From an uncultured Bacilli bacterium (GTDB taxonomy: Bacteria > Bacillota_I > Bacilli_A > RF39 > UBA660): a DNA stretch of 64,000 nucleotides. Where the stretch lies: the NCBI GenBank assembly GCA_934096125.1, contig CAKOLB010000003.1:66239-130238 (forward strand), written 5' to 3'. How positions within the stretch are numbered: position 1 is the stretch's first letter; the number at the start of each line of letters is the position of its first letter. This document shows, piece by piece, positions 41,343 to 50,211 of the stretch. The notes under the pieces are model-generated. The model was given only the letters and a program-made list of their open reading frames with translations, had not been told where the DNA came from and ran no database searches. Made by a program: the position numbers and the translations under genes.

Positions 41343-43484
41343 CTATTCCTTTATTAAAGATAGGCTAACTCTTTCTTTATTTTTATCTATGTCACAAACA
41401 TAAACAGTAATAATATCCCCAATCTTTAAGACTTCACTTGGATGCTTTATAAAATCTCTGCTCATTTTTGAGATGTGGACTAGCCCATCATCGTGAAGTC
41501 CTATATCCACAAAAGCTCCAAAAGATGTTACATTTCGCACAGTTCCCTCTAGTTCCATTCCAATTTCTAAATCATCTAAACTTAAAACATCACTGCGCAA
41601 AGTCATTTGTTTTATATCTTCCCGCGGATCAATAATTCCTTTTACTAAGTTTTCTTTTATCATAAGCCATTTCTCGCAACTTATATTAAATTTATTTTGA
41701 ATATCTTTATCACTGATAGTTTTTAACTTTTCTTCCATTAATTCTGTCCCAAGCAAATTTAAATCAATACCATAATCATCAAGTATCATATTTACTAACT
41801 CATAATCTTCTGGATGAATATTTGTCCGGTCCAAAGGATTTGTGCCAACTACTCGCAAAAATCCTGCTGCTTGTTCAAATGTCAAATCATCTATTCCTTT
41901 TATTTTTTTAAGTTCATCACGAGTTTCAAATTTACCATTTTTATCACGATAACCAAGTATCTTTGTGATACTTCTTTTATTTAACCCAGAAACATATTTA
42001 AGGATACTTTCACTTGCATTATTTATATTAACTCCAACATTATTAACTATTTTGCTTACTACAAAGCCAAGTTCTTCATCTAACTCTTTTTGTTTCAAAT
42101 CATGTTGATATAAACCTACGCCTATTGATTTAGGGTCAATCTTCACAAGTTCACATAAGGCATCTTGTAACCGTCTACCTATACTAACAGCACTTCGTTG
42201 TTCGACTGAAAAATCAGGAAACTCTTTTTGGGCAAGGGGACTAGCTGAATATACACTTGCTCCAGCTTCACTAACAATTACGAACTTAACATCTAAATCA
42301 TACTTTTTTATTAAATTAGCAACAAAACTTTCACTTTCCCTTGATGCTGTTCCATTTCCAATAGCAATTATTTGAACATTATGCTTTTTGATTAAATCAA
42401 GAATAGTTTTTTCAGCTTGTAATACTTCATTTTTAGGTTGATGGGGATAAATAACACCTATTTCAAGGACTGTACCTGTTGATGATAATACGGCTAGTTT
42501 ACACCCAGTTCGAAAAGCGGGGTCAAAACCCATTACAACACATTCCTTAATTGGTGGAGTCAAAAGCAAATTTTCCAAATTATTTCCAAATTCTTTTATT
42601 CCAAAAGCACTAGCATTATCAAAAAGTTCATTTTTAATATCTCGCTCAAGTGATGGCTCTAATAATCTTTTCCAAGCATCTAATATGAACTTTTTCACAT
42701 CCACAGCAAGAGGTGATGCTTCATTTTTGATAACTTCTTTCTCTAAATAATTAATAGCAAACTCTAAATTGCAAGATAAAGAATATGTTACAATTTTTTC
42801 CTTTTCAGCTCTTGCAAGTGCTAACACTTGATGGGGTCTTATCTTTGAAATATTAGATTCAAAATCATAATAAATCTCATATACCTTCTTCTCATCAACT
42901 GCATTTTTCTTAATACGACTTTTTACTTTTCCTGTGTTGTAAAAATATCTCCGTAAATATTTACGATATTTGACATTATCACTTATCCAGTCAGCTATGA
43001 TATATCCGGCATTTTGAATTGCATCTTGTACAGTTTGAACTTTATCAGTTAAGAAAGGCTTTGCAATTTCTTCACTACTTTTTAAGGGAAAGTTCATTAT
43101 AATCTTAGCCAAAGGCTCTAAACCTAATTTTATAGCTTCTGTTCCCTTCGTTTTTCTTTTCTCTCTAAAAGGAGCATAAATATCATCTACTTCACTTATT
43201 TTGGTAGCTTCATCAATAGCCTTGGAAATTTCCGGAGTTAACATTTGTTTTTCATCAATTAAACGTTTAACATCGTTTTTACGATTTTCAAGATTTAGTT
43301 GATAATTATATTCAGTTTCAATTAATCTCAAATTATCTTCATCTAAATTTCCTGTTGCCTCTTTTCTATATCTAGCTATAAACGGTATAGTAGCTCCATC
43401 CTGCAGCAATTTGATTACTGTTTCAATTTGATGCACTTTAATATCCGTTCTTTGGCTTACAATTTTTACTACAGTTTCGTTCAT
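41343..43484 (-). CDS. tex: Tex-family RNA-binding transcription accessory protein
   Basis: Tex proteins resemble Spt6 and bind RNA; they influence transcription. Domains in order: N-terminal helical region (ATIPFIARYRKEATGNLDE), YqgF/RNase H-like domain (MGFDPAFRTGCKLAVLSS), HhH2 motifs (LNKRSITKILGYRDKNG and FLRVVGTNPLDRTNIHPE), and a C-terminal S1 domain (GMELEGTVRNVTSFGAFVDI then HISKMSRDF). 713 residues from ATG 43484 with GAGG 5 nt upstream; the TTG at 43505 was rejected. Confidence 0.97.
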   Translation of the reverse strand: MNETVVKIVSQRTDIKVHQIETVIKLLQDGATIPFIARYRKEATGNLDEDNLRLIETEYNYQLNLENRKNDVKRLIDEKQMLTPEISKAIDEATKISEVDDIYAPFREKRKTKGTEAIKLGLEPLAKIIMNFPLKSSEEIAKPFLTDKVQTVQDAIQNAGYIIADWISDNVKYRKYLRRYFYNTGKVKSRIKKNAVDEKKVYEIYYDFESNISKIRPHQVLALARAEKEKIVTYSLSCNLEFAINYLEKEVIKNEASPLAVDVKKFILDAWKRLLEPSLERDIKNELFDNASAFGIKEFGNNLENLLLTPPIKECVVMGFDPAFRTGCKLAVLSSTGTVLEIGVIYPHQPKNEVLQAEKTILDLIKKHNVQIIAIGNGTASRESESFVANLIKKYDLDVKFVIVSEAGASVYSASPLAQKEFPDFSVEQRSAVSIGRRLQDALCELVKIDPKSIGVGLYQHDLKQKELDEELGFVVSKIVNNVGVNINNASESILKYVSGLNKRSITKILGYRDKNGKFETRDELKKIKGIDDLTFEQAAGFLRVVGTNPLDRTNIHPEDYELVNMILDDYGIDLNLLGTELMEEKLKTISDKDIQNKFNISCEKWLMIKENLVKGIIDPREDIKQMTLRSDVLSLDDLEIGMELEGTVRNVTSFGAFVDIGLHDDGLVHISKMSRDFIKHPSEVLKIGDIITVYVCDIDKNKERVSLSLIKE

Positions 43485-43512
43485 CTTTACCTCATTTCTA
43501 GTCAATTATAAC

Positions 43513-43541
43513 AAAAACACATGGAAAATTCCATGTGTTTT
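43513..43541 (-). terminator. Terminator of the Hsp20 gene
   Basis: Minus strand near-perfect inverted repeat AAAACACATGGA / TCCATGTGTTTT ending in T-run. Confidence 0.85.
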
Positions 43542-43556
43542 AATAATATATTTAAT

Positions 43557-43931
43557 CTATTTAACTTCGATGTACTTTTTATTTTTATCTTCATCAATTT
43601 TATCAACGCTAATTGTTAAAATACCATGTTTAAAGCTAGCATCAATTGTATCTTCATCTATATCATCTAAATGAAAACTTCTTTCAATCTTACCATAGCT
43701 CTTTCTTTCTCTATGTAAATACTTTTTATTTTCTTCATCATGGTCATTTTTTTCAGCTCTAATCACAATATTTCCCTTATTACATTCAACTTTTATATCT
43801 TCTTTTTTATATCCAGGAACATCCATTTCAATAAATATCTTATTGTCTTTCTCAAAAATATCACACTTCATTTTACTTTCTAAAGATAAATCACTTAACA
43901 TATCATCAAAAAACATTCTACTAGGTAACAT
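43557..43931 (-). CDS. Small heat-shock protein, Hsp20/alpha-crystallin family
   Basis: ATP-independent holdase chaperone. ~125 residues with the crystallin domain (MKCDIFEKDNKIFIEMDVPG, then YLHRERKSYGKIERSFHL) and the C-terminal GILTISVDK. Start is set at ATG 43931 (AAAGGA ~11 nt upstream); tandem ATGs at 43940-43943 are too close to the ribosome site. Expression is controlled by a CIRCE operator over its promoter. Monocistronic with its own terminator. Confidence 0.95.
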   Translation of the reverse strand: MLPSRMFFDDMLSDLSLESKMKCDIFEKDNKIFIEMDVPGYKKEDIKVECNKGNIVIRAEKNDHDEENKKYLHRERKSYGKIERSFHLDDIDEDTIDASFKHGILTISVDKIDEDKNKKYIEVK

Positions 43932-44021
43932 AAATATCATCATCCTTTCTCAATTAATATTTCCAAAATTATTATGTTTATACTGGAAAATGTTTTTTCG
44001 TTGACTTTCATCAACATCTAT

Positions 44022-44050
44022 AATATATCACCATTCTTAGCACTTGTCAA
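44022..44050 (-). promoter_or_regulatory. Promoter of the Hsp20 gene
   Basis: Minus strand TTGACA, 17-nt spacer, TATATT; the -35 box lies inside the CIRCE element. Confidence 0.85.
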
Positions 44051-44063
44051 TACTGAGTGCTAA
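44037..44063 (-). promoter_or_regulatory. CIRCE operator (HrcA binding site)
   Basis: TTAGCACTT, 9 nt, GAGTGCTAA: the CIRCE inverted repeat with one mismatch. It overlaps the -35 box, so HrcA would repress by occlusion. hrcA is not in the window. Confidence 0.93.
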
Positions 44064-44092
44064 ATTTTATTAAAATAATTAATTAAATAAAG

Positions 44093-44121
44093 TTGCACTT
44101 TTATAAGATTTTTGGTATATT
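44093..44121 (+). promoter_or_regulatory. Promoter of tRNA-His
   Basis: TTGCAC, 17-nt spacer, TATATT; 12 nt before the tRNA. Confidence 0.75.
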
Positions 44122-44133
44122 ACTATCAGTTAT

Positions 44134-44210
44134 GGCGGAATTGGTGAAGTGGTTAACACGCCGGATTGTGGCTCCGGTACTCAAGGGTTCGATTCCCTTA
44201 TTTCGCCCCA
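44134..44210 (+). tRNA. tRNA-His (GTG)
   Basis: 77 nt including G-1 and CCA; acceptor GCGGAAT / ATTTCGC with C73 opposite G-1, as expected for tRNA-His; arm CCGGA-TTGTGGC-TCCGG. Confidence 0.95.
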
Positions 44211-44253
44211 TAATAAAAAATTACACATAGCTACGGCGTGTGAAAAAATAGTT

Positions 44254-44286
44254 ATTCATAATACTAAGTGTTATGAATTTTTTTAT
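44254..44286 (+). terminator. Terminator after tRNA-His
   Basis: Stem ATTCATAA / TTATGAAT followed by T-rich tract. Confidence 0.8.
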
Positions 44287-44428
44287 AGTTAAATTCTTCC
44301 AAAAGAAATTTTAAGGCAATTTAACAACAATATTTTTATCAATACTATAAGCTAAATTTAATAAAAACTAAAACAACATTACCAACCTTAAAAAAGCAGC
44401 ACTTTATAAAAAAAACATCTTAAGCATA

Positions 44429-45349
44429 TTAAGACATTTCATTTAAATCTACACCTTCAGCAACAATCAAATCATTAAATTGTTTTTTAAAATTTTCAAT
44501 TTCTTTTACCTTTACATCTTCATATATGTTTTTAGCATTACAAACCGCTTTATAAAAATCTTTAATTGTCACAATTTGACTATTCCTATAAAGTGCATAT
44601 GTCAAAGCATTTGAAACTATTGTCAAACAAATGTCAGGATACCGACTAGCTACTTCATACACTCTTTTATATTCGTCAGTCATTTCCACAATAAAACGCA
44701 TGATTTTCTCAACAATAAATGGTTGATAGTTAACTTTAACTCCAATTTGTTGTTCAAGCTTTGGAAGAGTTCCCATTAGTATTTTGACAACAGTATCTTT
44801 GTCTGCCTCGAACACATCAATTTTTTGAAATCTTCTTAAAAATGCTCTGTCACGTAAAATATATTGTTCATACTCTTCCGTAGTAGTAGCCCCAATCATT
44901 TTAATTTCTCCACGGTCAAGTCCAGCTTTTAACATATTAGCAAAATCAAGCCCACCACTCTTATTAACAAGCAAATGGGTTTCATCAATAAAAATTATGG
45001 TGTTTTTTCGGCCGGCAAGCTCTTTAACAAGCAAATCAATACGATTTTCGATTTGACCATCATTACTTGTTGAACCAATTAAACTTGTGATATTAACCTT
45101 GTATAAATCCCAATTCAAAAGAGCATTAGGAACCATGCCTTTTTGAATTCTATAAGCAAGTCCTTCAACAATCGCAGTTTTTCCTATTCCTGGCTTGCCA
45201 ACTAAAAGAGCACTTTTTTCAGGAGTAAGAATAGTTAAAATAACTTGTTTAATTTCTTCATCTCTAGCAATCGCCGGATCGGTTATATATGTTTTTTTAG
45301 TTAAATTAATCCCATAACGTTCTAACATAGTTAAAGTTTCATCATGCAT
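44429..45349 (-). CDS. Stand-alone AAA+ ATPase similar to the first ATPase module of ClpB/ClpC
   Basis: 306 residues. Only one AAA+ module is present, of the Clp D1 type: AIARDEEIKQVILTIL, Walker A LLVGKPGIGKTAIVEGL, Walker B TIIFIDETHLL, MLKAGLDRGEIKMIGATTTEEY and the arginine-finger region LRDRAFLRRFQKIDV. The Clp N-domain, middle coiled coil and D2 are absent, so this is not a full disaggregase. ATG 45349 with GAGG 8 nt upstream is preferred over GTG 45385, which lies upstream of a TGTATAAT promoter box. It sits alone between tRNA-His and tRNA-Leu. Partner and substrate unknown. Confidence 0.82.
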   Translation of the reverse strand: MHDETLTMLERYGINLTKKTYITDPAIARDEEIKQVILTILTPEKSALLVGKPGIGKTAIVEGLAYRIQKGMVPNALLNWDLYKVNITSLIGSTSNDGQIENRIDLLVKELAGRKNTIIFIDETHLLVNKSGGLDFANMLKAGLDRGEIKMIGATTTEEYEQYILRDRAFLRRFQKIDVFEADKDTVVKILMGTLPKLEQQIGVKVNYQPFIVEKIMRFIVEMTDEYKRVYEVASRYPDICLTIVSNALTYALYRNSQIVTIKDFYKAVCNAKNIYEDVKVKEIENFKKQFNDLIVAEGVDLNEMS

Positions 45350-45406
45350 ACTATCATCCTCATCATAATTATACAATAAAAACACGAGAAAAAACAGTAA
45401 AAAAGC

Positions 45407-45435
45407 TTGAATTTTATAAAAACATATATTATACT
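45407..45435 (+). promoter_or_regulatory. Promoter of tRNA-Leu
   Basis: TTGAAT, 17-nt spacer, TATACT; divergent from the AAA+ gene. Confidence 0.8.
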
Positions 45436-45466
45436 TATAATGTCTTATTTAGTTAAGACAGTGCCT

Positions 45467-45555
45467 GCCCAAGTGGCGGAATAGGTAGACGCACAGGACT
45501 TAAAATCCTGCGAGTGTTAAAGCTCGTGCCGGTTCGACTCCGGCCTTGGGCACCA
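45467..45555 (+). tRNA. tRNA-Leu (TAA)
   Basis: 89 nt with CCA and a long variable arm; acceptor GCCCAAG / CTTGGGC; arm CAGGA-CTTAAAA-TCCTG. Confidence 0.95.
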
Positions 45556-45587
45556 TTTTTTTTAAACATTAAACATTGAAACACCGA

Positions 45588-45611
45588 GAAGAAATTTTAA
45601 ATTTCTTTTTT
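45588..45611 (+). terminator. Terminator after tRNA-Leu
   Basis: AGAAATTT / AATTTCT stem followed by six T. Confidence 0.75.
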
Positions 45612-45711
45612 GTTTGCATAAATTTACTAATTAAAAATTAAAAGTATCAAAATTCAATCAATACATAAATTAAATAGATAGTAAAGATAAAAGTAGCTTT
45701 TAAAATTGAGC

Positions 45712-45739
45712 AAAAAAAAACACTGCAAAATATACAATG
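45712..45739 (-). terminator. Terminator of the minus-strand five-tRNA operon
   Basis: Minus strand CATTGTA / TGCAGTG (two G-U pairs), 5-nt loop, then nine T. Confidence 0.7.
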
Positions 45740-45754
45740 AATATTCAACAAAAA

Positions 45755-45830
45755 TGGCGCCCGATGTAGGACTCGAACCTACGACCTAACGGTTAACAGC
45801 CGTGCGCTCTACCGACTGAGCTAATCGGGC
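45755..45830 (-). tRNA. tRNA-Asn (GTT)
   Basis: 76 nt with CCA; acceptor GCCCGAT / ATCGGGC; anticodon loop CTGTTAA. Confidence 0.95.
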
Positions 45831-45861
45831 AAAAAAGCCAAATGGCTTATAGTAGTTCTAA

Positions 45862-45937
<76 letters not shown>

Positions 45938-45941
45938 AAAA

Positions 45942-46018
45942 TGGCGGTTCGTACGGGATTTGAACCCGTGATCTCTTGCGTGACAGGCAAGCGTGATAGG
46001 CCTCTACACTAACGAACC
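45942..46018 (-). tRNA. tRNA-Asp (GTC)
   Basis: 77 nt with CCA; acceptor GGTTCGT / ACGAACC; arm CTTGC-CTGTCAC-GCAAG. Confidence 0.95.
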
Positions 46019-46020
46019 AT

Positions 46021-46097
<77 letters not shown>

Positions 46098-46106
46098 ATA
46101 ATCTAT

Positions 46107-46199
46107 TGGCGGAGGAAAAGGGATTCGAACCCCTGCGCCGATTGCTCGACCTGTCGGTTTTCAAGACCGATCCCTTCAGCCGGACTTGGGTATTCCTCC
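46107..46199 (-). tRNA. tRNA-Ser (TGA)
   Basis: 93 nt with CCA and a long variable arm; acceptor GGAGGAA / TTTCCTCC end; arm TCGGT-CTTGAAA-ACCGA. Confidence 0.95.
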
Positions 46200-46224
46200 A
46201 TTTATATTTTTCCAACGCATTTAG

Positions 46225-46253
46225 ATTATAACAAATCAAATAAGCGCTGTCAA
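46225..46253 (-). promoter_or_regulatory. Consensus promoter of the minus-strand tRNA operon
   Basis: TTGACA, 17-nt spacer, TATAAT; perfect match to the vegetative consensus, 25 nt before tRNA-Ser. Confidence 0.92.
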
Positions 46254-46423
46254 CCAGTATTTAAAATGTTATTTCAAAAACTCGAATAAATTAATAAAAT
46301 TGATAATAATTACTATACATATTTCCAAACATCAGTTAATATAGAAGAGAAGCAAAAATATTAATCGTAAAAGAAAGGATGAATCACTCTAATAGAATTA
46401 ACATTTTCTAAGATTGATTACGT

Positions 46424-46657
46424 GTGAAAAAAATGAACGAAAAAATCAAATTAATTATTAATGAAATAAAACCGTATTTAAATATGGACGGTGGGGATAT
46501 TGAATTCATCAAATATGAAGATAACTATTTATACGTAAGATTAAGCGGAGCTTGTAGCGCATGTATGTATCAAGACCAAACAATTAACGAAAACATTTAT
46601 AATTACTTCAAAAATCAAATTCCAGAACTAAAAGGCATTATCAACGTTGAACTATAA
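46424..46657 (+). CDS. NifU C-terminal-domain protein (Nfu), Fe-S carrier
   Basis: 77 residues forming a stand-alone NifU C-terminal domain. The signature MDGGDIEFIKYEDNYLYVRL and cluster-binding CSACMYQDQTI (C-x-x-C) are intact. Such proteins carry or deliver [4Fe-4S] clusters made by SUF. The start is GTG 46424 or ATG 46433; no clear Shine-Dalgarno site precedes either. A mini-frame MNHSNRINIF with AAAGG lies just upstream (46379-46411), of unknown significance. It ends converging with the next gene (6-nt overlap). Confidence 0.9.
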   Translation: MKKMNEKIKLIINEIKPYLNMDGGDIEFIKYEDNYLYVRLSGACSACMYQDQTINENIYNYFKNQIPELKGIINVEL

Positions 46658-47563
46658 AAAGCCAAATTTTTCTAGCGGAGCATATTTAGATATTTCTTGA
46701 TATGCTTTTTTCAAAAATTTTTCATACCCATCAACACAATTTATAATTTTAACCAAATGTTCTTCTTCCCCTTTATTATTTACAACATTATCAAAAATAT
46801 CAAAATAAAAGCTTGGATAAAGAAGACGAGCAAAAAGCAAATGATACTCATACAAATTTAACTTTTGAATACGCAAAAATATAATTAACTCTTCCATCGC
46901 ATCATTTGGTGAACACAAAAACTCATACTTCAAATATTCAGCTACATCTCTTACTCCAACATCAAATATAAAGGAAAGCGGATTTAAATAGTTTAATTTA
47001 TAATTTGGAAAGAAAACTCGGCGATGTGATAAACAAATTTTGGGAGCAAACATACCATAATGAGCATCAGCTATATTTACATAACTAATAGCCATTTCTG
47101 TTAAACCCGCAAAATAGCAAAAGGAATTAATAATAACTTTTTTCTCCAAACATAACTCATTCACTTGACTTTCTACAAAATCAAGCTTTTTTGTCCACAA
47201 AAATCCCCATTTATTTCGATACAACCTAGAATTATCAGCTGTAACCATCAAATTATCATTTAGCTTTATAATATCAAATATATCATACGTTTCGTTTGCA
47301 TGAAAAATTTTTAAAAGCACATAATTATATCCAGCCACACCAGTCAAATAACTTTGCTTCTTATTTTGAACAAATTCATTAACACTTATCCCTTTTCCTT
47401 TTAATTCTAAAATAACAGCGCATAAATCCTCAAGTTCATCCAAACTACGGTTATAAAAAGTAAATACATAATCACAGTTGCCAGCTTTAAAATAATACTT
47501 ATCATTTTTTTCTTTATAATCTTCTACTAATAAATCATAATAAAATTCTATAGTCTCCTTCAT
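46652..47563 (-). CDS. Uncharacterised protein, possibly related to spore-coat kinase-like CotS/YutH family
   Basis: 303 residues from ATG 47563. An upstream GTG frame would begin inside a perfect terminator hairpin, so it was rejected. The product is soluble with an alpha/beta start (YDLLVEDYKEKNDKYYFK) and a helical C-terminal half (YEYHLLFARLLYPSFYFDIF). The C-terminal half and overall layout recall CotS/YutH spore-coat proteins, which are aminoglycoside-phosphotransferase-fold proteins, but the catalytic HxD/DxD motifs are not clear, so this is tentative. The location upstream of yunB and spmAB weakly supports a spore link. Confidence 0.55.
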   Translation of the reverse strand: MKETIEFYYDLLVEDYKEKNDKYYFKAGNCDYVFTFYNRSLDELEDLCAVILELKGKGISVNEFVQNKKQSYLTGVAGYNYVLLKIFHANETYDIFDIIKLNDNLMVTADNSRLYRNKWGFLWTKKLDFVESQVNELCLEKKVIINSFCYFAGLTEMAISYVNIADAHYGMFAPKICLSHRRVFFPNYKLNYLNPLSFIFDVGVRDVAEYLKYEFLCSPNDAMEELIIFLRIQKLNLYEYHLLFARLLYPSFYFDIFDNVVNNKGEEEHLVKIINCVDGYEKFLKKAYQEISKYAPLEKFGFL

Positions 47564-47576
47564 ATTATTACTATAT

Positions 47577-47606
47577 AAAAAAAAGAGAAATAAATTCCTA
47601 TTTCTC
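47577..47606 (-). terminator. Terminator of the 47598-48260 gene
   Basis: Minus strand perfect 8-bp stem GAGAAATA / TATTTCTC, 6-nt loop, eight T; includes the last codons and stop of the gene. Confidence 0.9.
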
Positions 47607-48260
47607 ACTAAATTTAGCTACTAAAGCATCAAACATATTTTCACAAGCTTTCATAAACGCTTCTTTATCTGCTGTAAAATCTTTAACTGAAGATGTAGTT
47701 TCATTATTTGAAGTCACTTTCTCATTCGCCATTGGATTAAAAACATTGACATTGTTTACATCCGGCATAGGATTATTCATATTTGAAGCAGTAGCGGGAG
47801 CCGCTTGTTTTATAGTAGGACTAACAAAAGTAGATGGTTGCACCGGGCTTACCGGAGCTTGTTCTGCGCTAGTGCCAACATTTAAACCAGACGTACCCAT
47901 ATCATTTTGACTTCCAAGAGGCTTATAATTATTTTTAAGCGATTCAAAAGATGCAAGTGGCAAAGTTAATTGTCTAAAGAACATATCTTCCGCTCCAACC
48001 ATATCCGGCACGCTTACATAATCAATAGCATTTCCAGCTATAATCATTCTAAGAGCTTCTTTAACACTAGTCCACTCACTATCAGATATCATAGACAAAG
48101 TATTATTAGCAAGTTTAGTCACTAAAATAATTGGCAATCCCATTGACCCATTCATTTCATTATCAAAAACAACATATTGAGCACCATTGTTTGTAAAAGC
48201 TGTTATTAAAGGTTTTTCTAAACTAGACCCCGACATTAAATTAATTTTAATCTTATTCAC
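47598..48260 (-). CDS. Uncharacterised protein with Pro/Asn-rich linker
   Basis: 220 residues from GTG 48260 (AAGGA 9 nt upstream; the TTG at 48269 abuts the ribosome site and was rejected). Residues ~1-115 look folded (YVVFDNEMNGSMGLPIILVT, then WTSVKEALRMIIAGNAIDYV); residues ~120-195 are low-complexity with many Ser, Pro, Asn, Thr; the last ~25 are helical and amphipathic (EAFMKACENMFDALVAKF). No family recognised. It ends in its own terminator. Confidence 0.65.
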   Translation of the reverse strand: MNKIKINLMSGSSLEKPLITAFTNNGAQYVVFDNEMNGSMGLPIILVTKLANNTLSMISDSEWTSVKEALRMIIAGNAIDYVSVPDMVGAEDMFFRQLTLPLASFESLKNNYKPLGSQNDMGTSGLNVGTSAEQAPVSPVQPSTFVSPTIKQAAPATASNMNNPMPDVNNVNVFNPMANEKVTSNNETTSSVKDFTADKEAFMKACENMFDALVAKFSEK

Positions 48261-48305
48261 ACATATCAATCCTTCCCTAATCTACTATAAAGTATAACAA
48301 ACAAA

Positions 48306-48590
48306 TCATTTTTTTTCAATCATCTTTTGTAAAATAAAATAACGACAACCATAAGCACAATACTTACTTATATATTCACTTACATTTGCATAATCATTTA
48401 TAGTTTTATAACCCTCATTATTCTTATTATTAAATCCTTTTAATCGAAGTTTTCCATAAGCATAATCGCCAAGAACATAATCAAATTTTTCAAAATAATC
48501 AGTTAACTTTTCAAGCAGTTCTTCTTCATTAAAAGCATCTCGGTAATTTTTAACTAATAAATATTTTTTCCCATTTATAACATAATTCAT
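48306..48590 (-). CDS. Small uncharacterised protein
   Basis: 94 residues, soluble, with conserved-looking FDYVLGDYAYGKLRLKGF and KYCAYGCRYFILQKM near the C-terminus. The core pattern (VLGDYAYGKLRLKGF...) resembles YutD-like Firmicute proteins, which are small and of unknown function; YutD sits near yunB/yutH in Bacillus, so the context is consistent. Assignment is tentative. Confidence 0.6.
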   Translation of the reverse strand: MNYVINGKKYLLVKNYRDAFNEEELLEKLTDYFEKFDYVLGDYAYGKLRLKGFNNKNNEGYKTINDYANVSEYISKYCAYGCRYFILQKMIEKK

Positions 48591-48602
48591 AACTTCACCC
48601 GA

Positions 48603-49430
48603 TTAAACTAAAATCATGGCTACAACCAAAATAATCATGACAACTGTACATATCACACTTAAAACAAGCAAGATATCAACGTAACCATTTCCAGATGTTA
48701 CAGCATTCTTCTCTTTATCCAGTGCATTTAAAGCTTTATCGAGCAAATACTCCTTATTAATCGCATTTTCTCTAATTCCAAAATAATCATAAACTTCAGA
48801 GTTAACATTTGCTAAATCTGTATCACTCATTTTGGCCAAATTATCCATACTATAATTCAAAATCTCATAAGCTTTGACATTTAAATAATGTTTTTCTTTT
48901 GATTTAATTACTTTAACATTATTTTTCATTTGTTCCCTAAAATATCTATCAACTTCCATAACATCTACAGCCGTCAAAAAATTATAGGACACCCGAAGTG
49001 GATCTTTAGAATAAGGAGTATACAGCAAATCATAAAATACATTTAACTCTTCTTTTGAAATAGTATAATTAAGTTTCTTTTTGATAAACATATCAACTAA
49101 CTCTTTTTGAATTAAAACAAAATATGGATTCTTCTCTTTTATTTGACTAGTTTCATTTTTCTTTTCAATTTCTTCATATAACTCTAAATCCGATAAAAAT
49201 ACATTGACATCAATTTTACTATAACCATACTTGGCAAGGTTATCTTTAAACAGTTCTGCATCACCAATTATCATCGGATTTATAACGTCAAGTTCACTGT
49301 AAATAGAAATTAAAGCACGAATAACCACGACTAAAAAAGAATTATACATAACTCCCTTGACATCATCACAACTGCTTAAATAATCGTTTACTCCCTTCGT
49401 AAACGCGGTATTGATGAATCCTTTATCCAT
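48603..49430 (-). CDS. Uncharacterised C-terminally anchored protein
   Basis: 275 residues, mainly helical and charged, with a single hydrophobic helix at the extreme C-terminus (ILLVLSVICTVVMIILVVAM), so it is likely tail-anchored with the bulk in the cytoplasm. Contains FINTAFTKGVNDYLSSCDDV and DVFLSDLELYEEIEKK-like acidic stretches. No family recognised. It lies in a minus-strand run with yunB upstream. Confidence 0.62.
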   Translation of the reverse strand: MDKGFINTAFTKGVNDYLSSCDDVKGVMYNSFLVVVIRALISIYSELDVINPMIIGDAELFKDNLAKYGYSKIDVNVFLSDLELYEEIEKKNETSQIKEKNPYFVLIQKELVDMFIKKKLNYTISKEELNVFYDLLYTPYSKDPLRVSYNFLTAVDVMEVDRYFREQMKNNVKVIKSKEKHYLNVKAYEILNYSMDNLAKMSDTDLANVNSEVYDYFGIRENAINKEYLLDKALNALDKEKNAVTSGNGYVDILLVLSVICTVVMIILVVAMILV

Positions 49431-49467
49431 TACTTTATCTCACCTATTTTAGATTATAACATAGAAC

Positions 49468-50196
49468 TTATTCTAAGGGAATAGAGAAATCGGAACTTTT
49501 TTGCACTAAACCTGCTCCATAAACATTTGGGACTTTTCCATTAATTACCGTGGATGCAACTAAAACGTTGTAATCAATAACATTTTCGCTTTTATTAAGG
49601 GCACTTACTAAATTAGTCGTTATTTTAACTGTAATATAAACTTCCACCATCGCATTGTTTAACCCATAATCTTTAATTTCCGTTCTAATATTAGTCAAAA
49701 TAGCCCCAACAAATTTAACAGGTATGCAAATTTTTGGTCCCAAGCTTGCAAATAATACGGAAGATGAAGAGAAAAATACAGGAACTTTTAAAGCAATCCC
49801 TTCCGGATAATTTACTATGGTAGAATTTTTATAGCTTTTATTTTTCCCACTTTCTAAAGTTTGAATTTCCTCATACAAAACATCAGTCACTTCTTCTAAA
49901 GCCTCATAAACTTTGGCAAAATCATAACTAGCAGAGACTATCTCCCCCTCATTGTTATATTTTACAGAAAGCAAATTATCAAATAAGTTTGAATTTAAAG
50001 TCTTCACCCCAATGCTTTGACTTAAAAAAGCTTCCATCGCTTCTTCAAGTCTTAAATTAGCATAATCCACAACTTTTTTAGACACTTTATTTACATAAAC
50101 TCGAACAAACAAAGATGTAAAAAAAAATATCAAAATTCCGCCCACAATAAGTACTTTTGATATTTTCCACTTTTTTTTCACTTTAAATTTTTTCAT
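49468..50196 (-). CDS. yunB: Sporulation protein YunB
   Basis: 242 residues with one N-terminal helix (VLIVGGILIFFFTSLFVRVY). YunB hallmarks: an N-terminal ANLRLEEAMEAFL helix, ALKVPVFFSSSSVLFASLGPKI and IPVKFVGAILTNIRTEIKDYGLNNAMVEVYI, then the C-terminal VINGKVPNVYGAG. In Bacillus, YunB is made in the mother cell under SigE and is needed for efficient sporulation. No ribosome site is visible; the start is only 15 nt from the end of the upstream gene, so coupling is likely. Confidence 0.88.
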   Translation of the reverse strand: MKKFKVKKKWKISKVLIVGGILIFFFTSLFVRVYVNKVSKKVVDYANLRLEEAMEAFLSQSIGVKTLNSNLFDNLLSVKYNNEGEIVSASYDFAKVYEALEEVTDVLYEEIQTLESGKNKSYKNSTIVNYPEGIALKVPVFFSSSSVLFASLGPKICIPVKFVGAILTNIRTEIKDYGLNNAMVEVYITVKITTNLVSALNKSENVIDYNVLVASTVINGKVPNVYGAGLVQKSSDFSIPLE

Positions 50197-50211
50197 ATTA
50201 AATAATACGTA

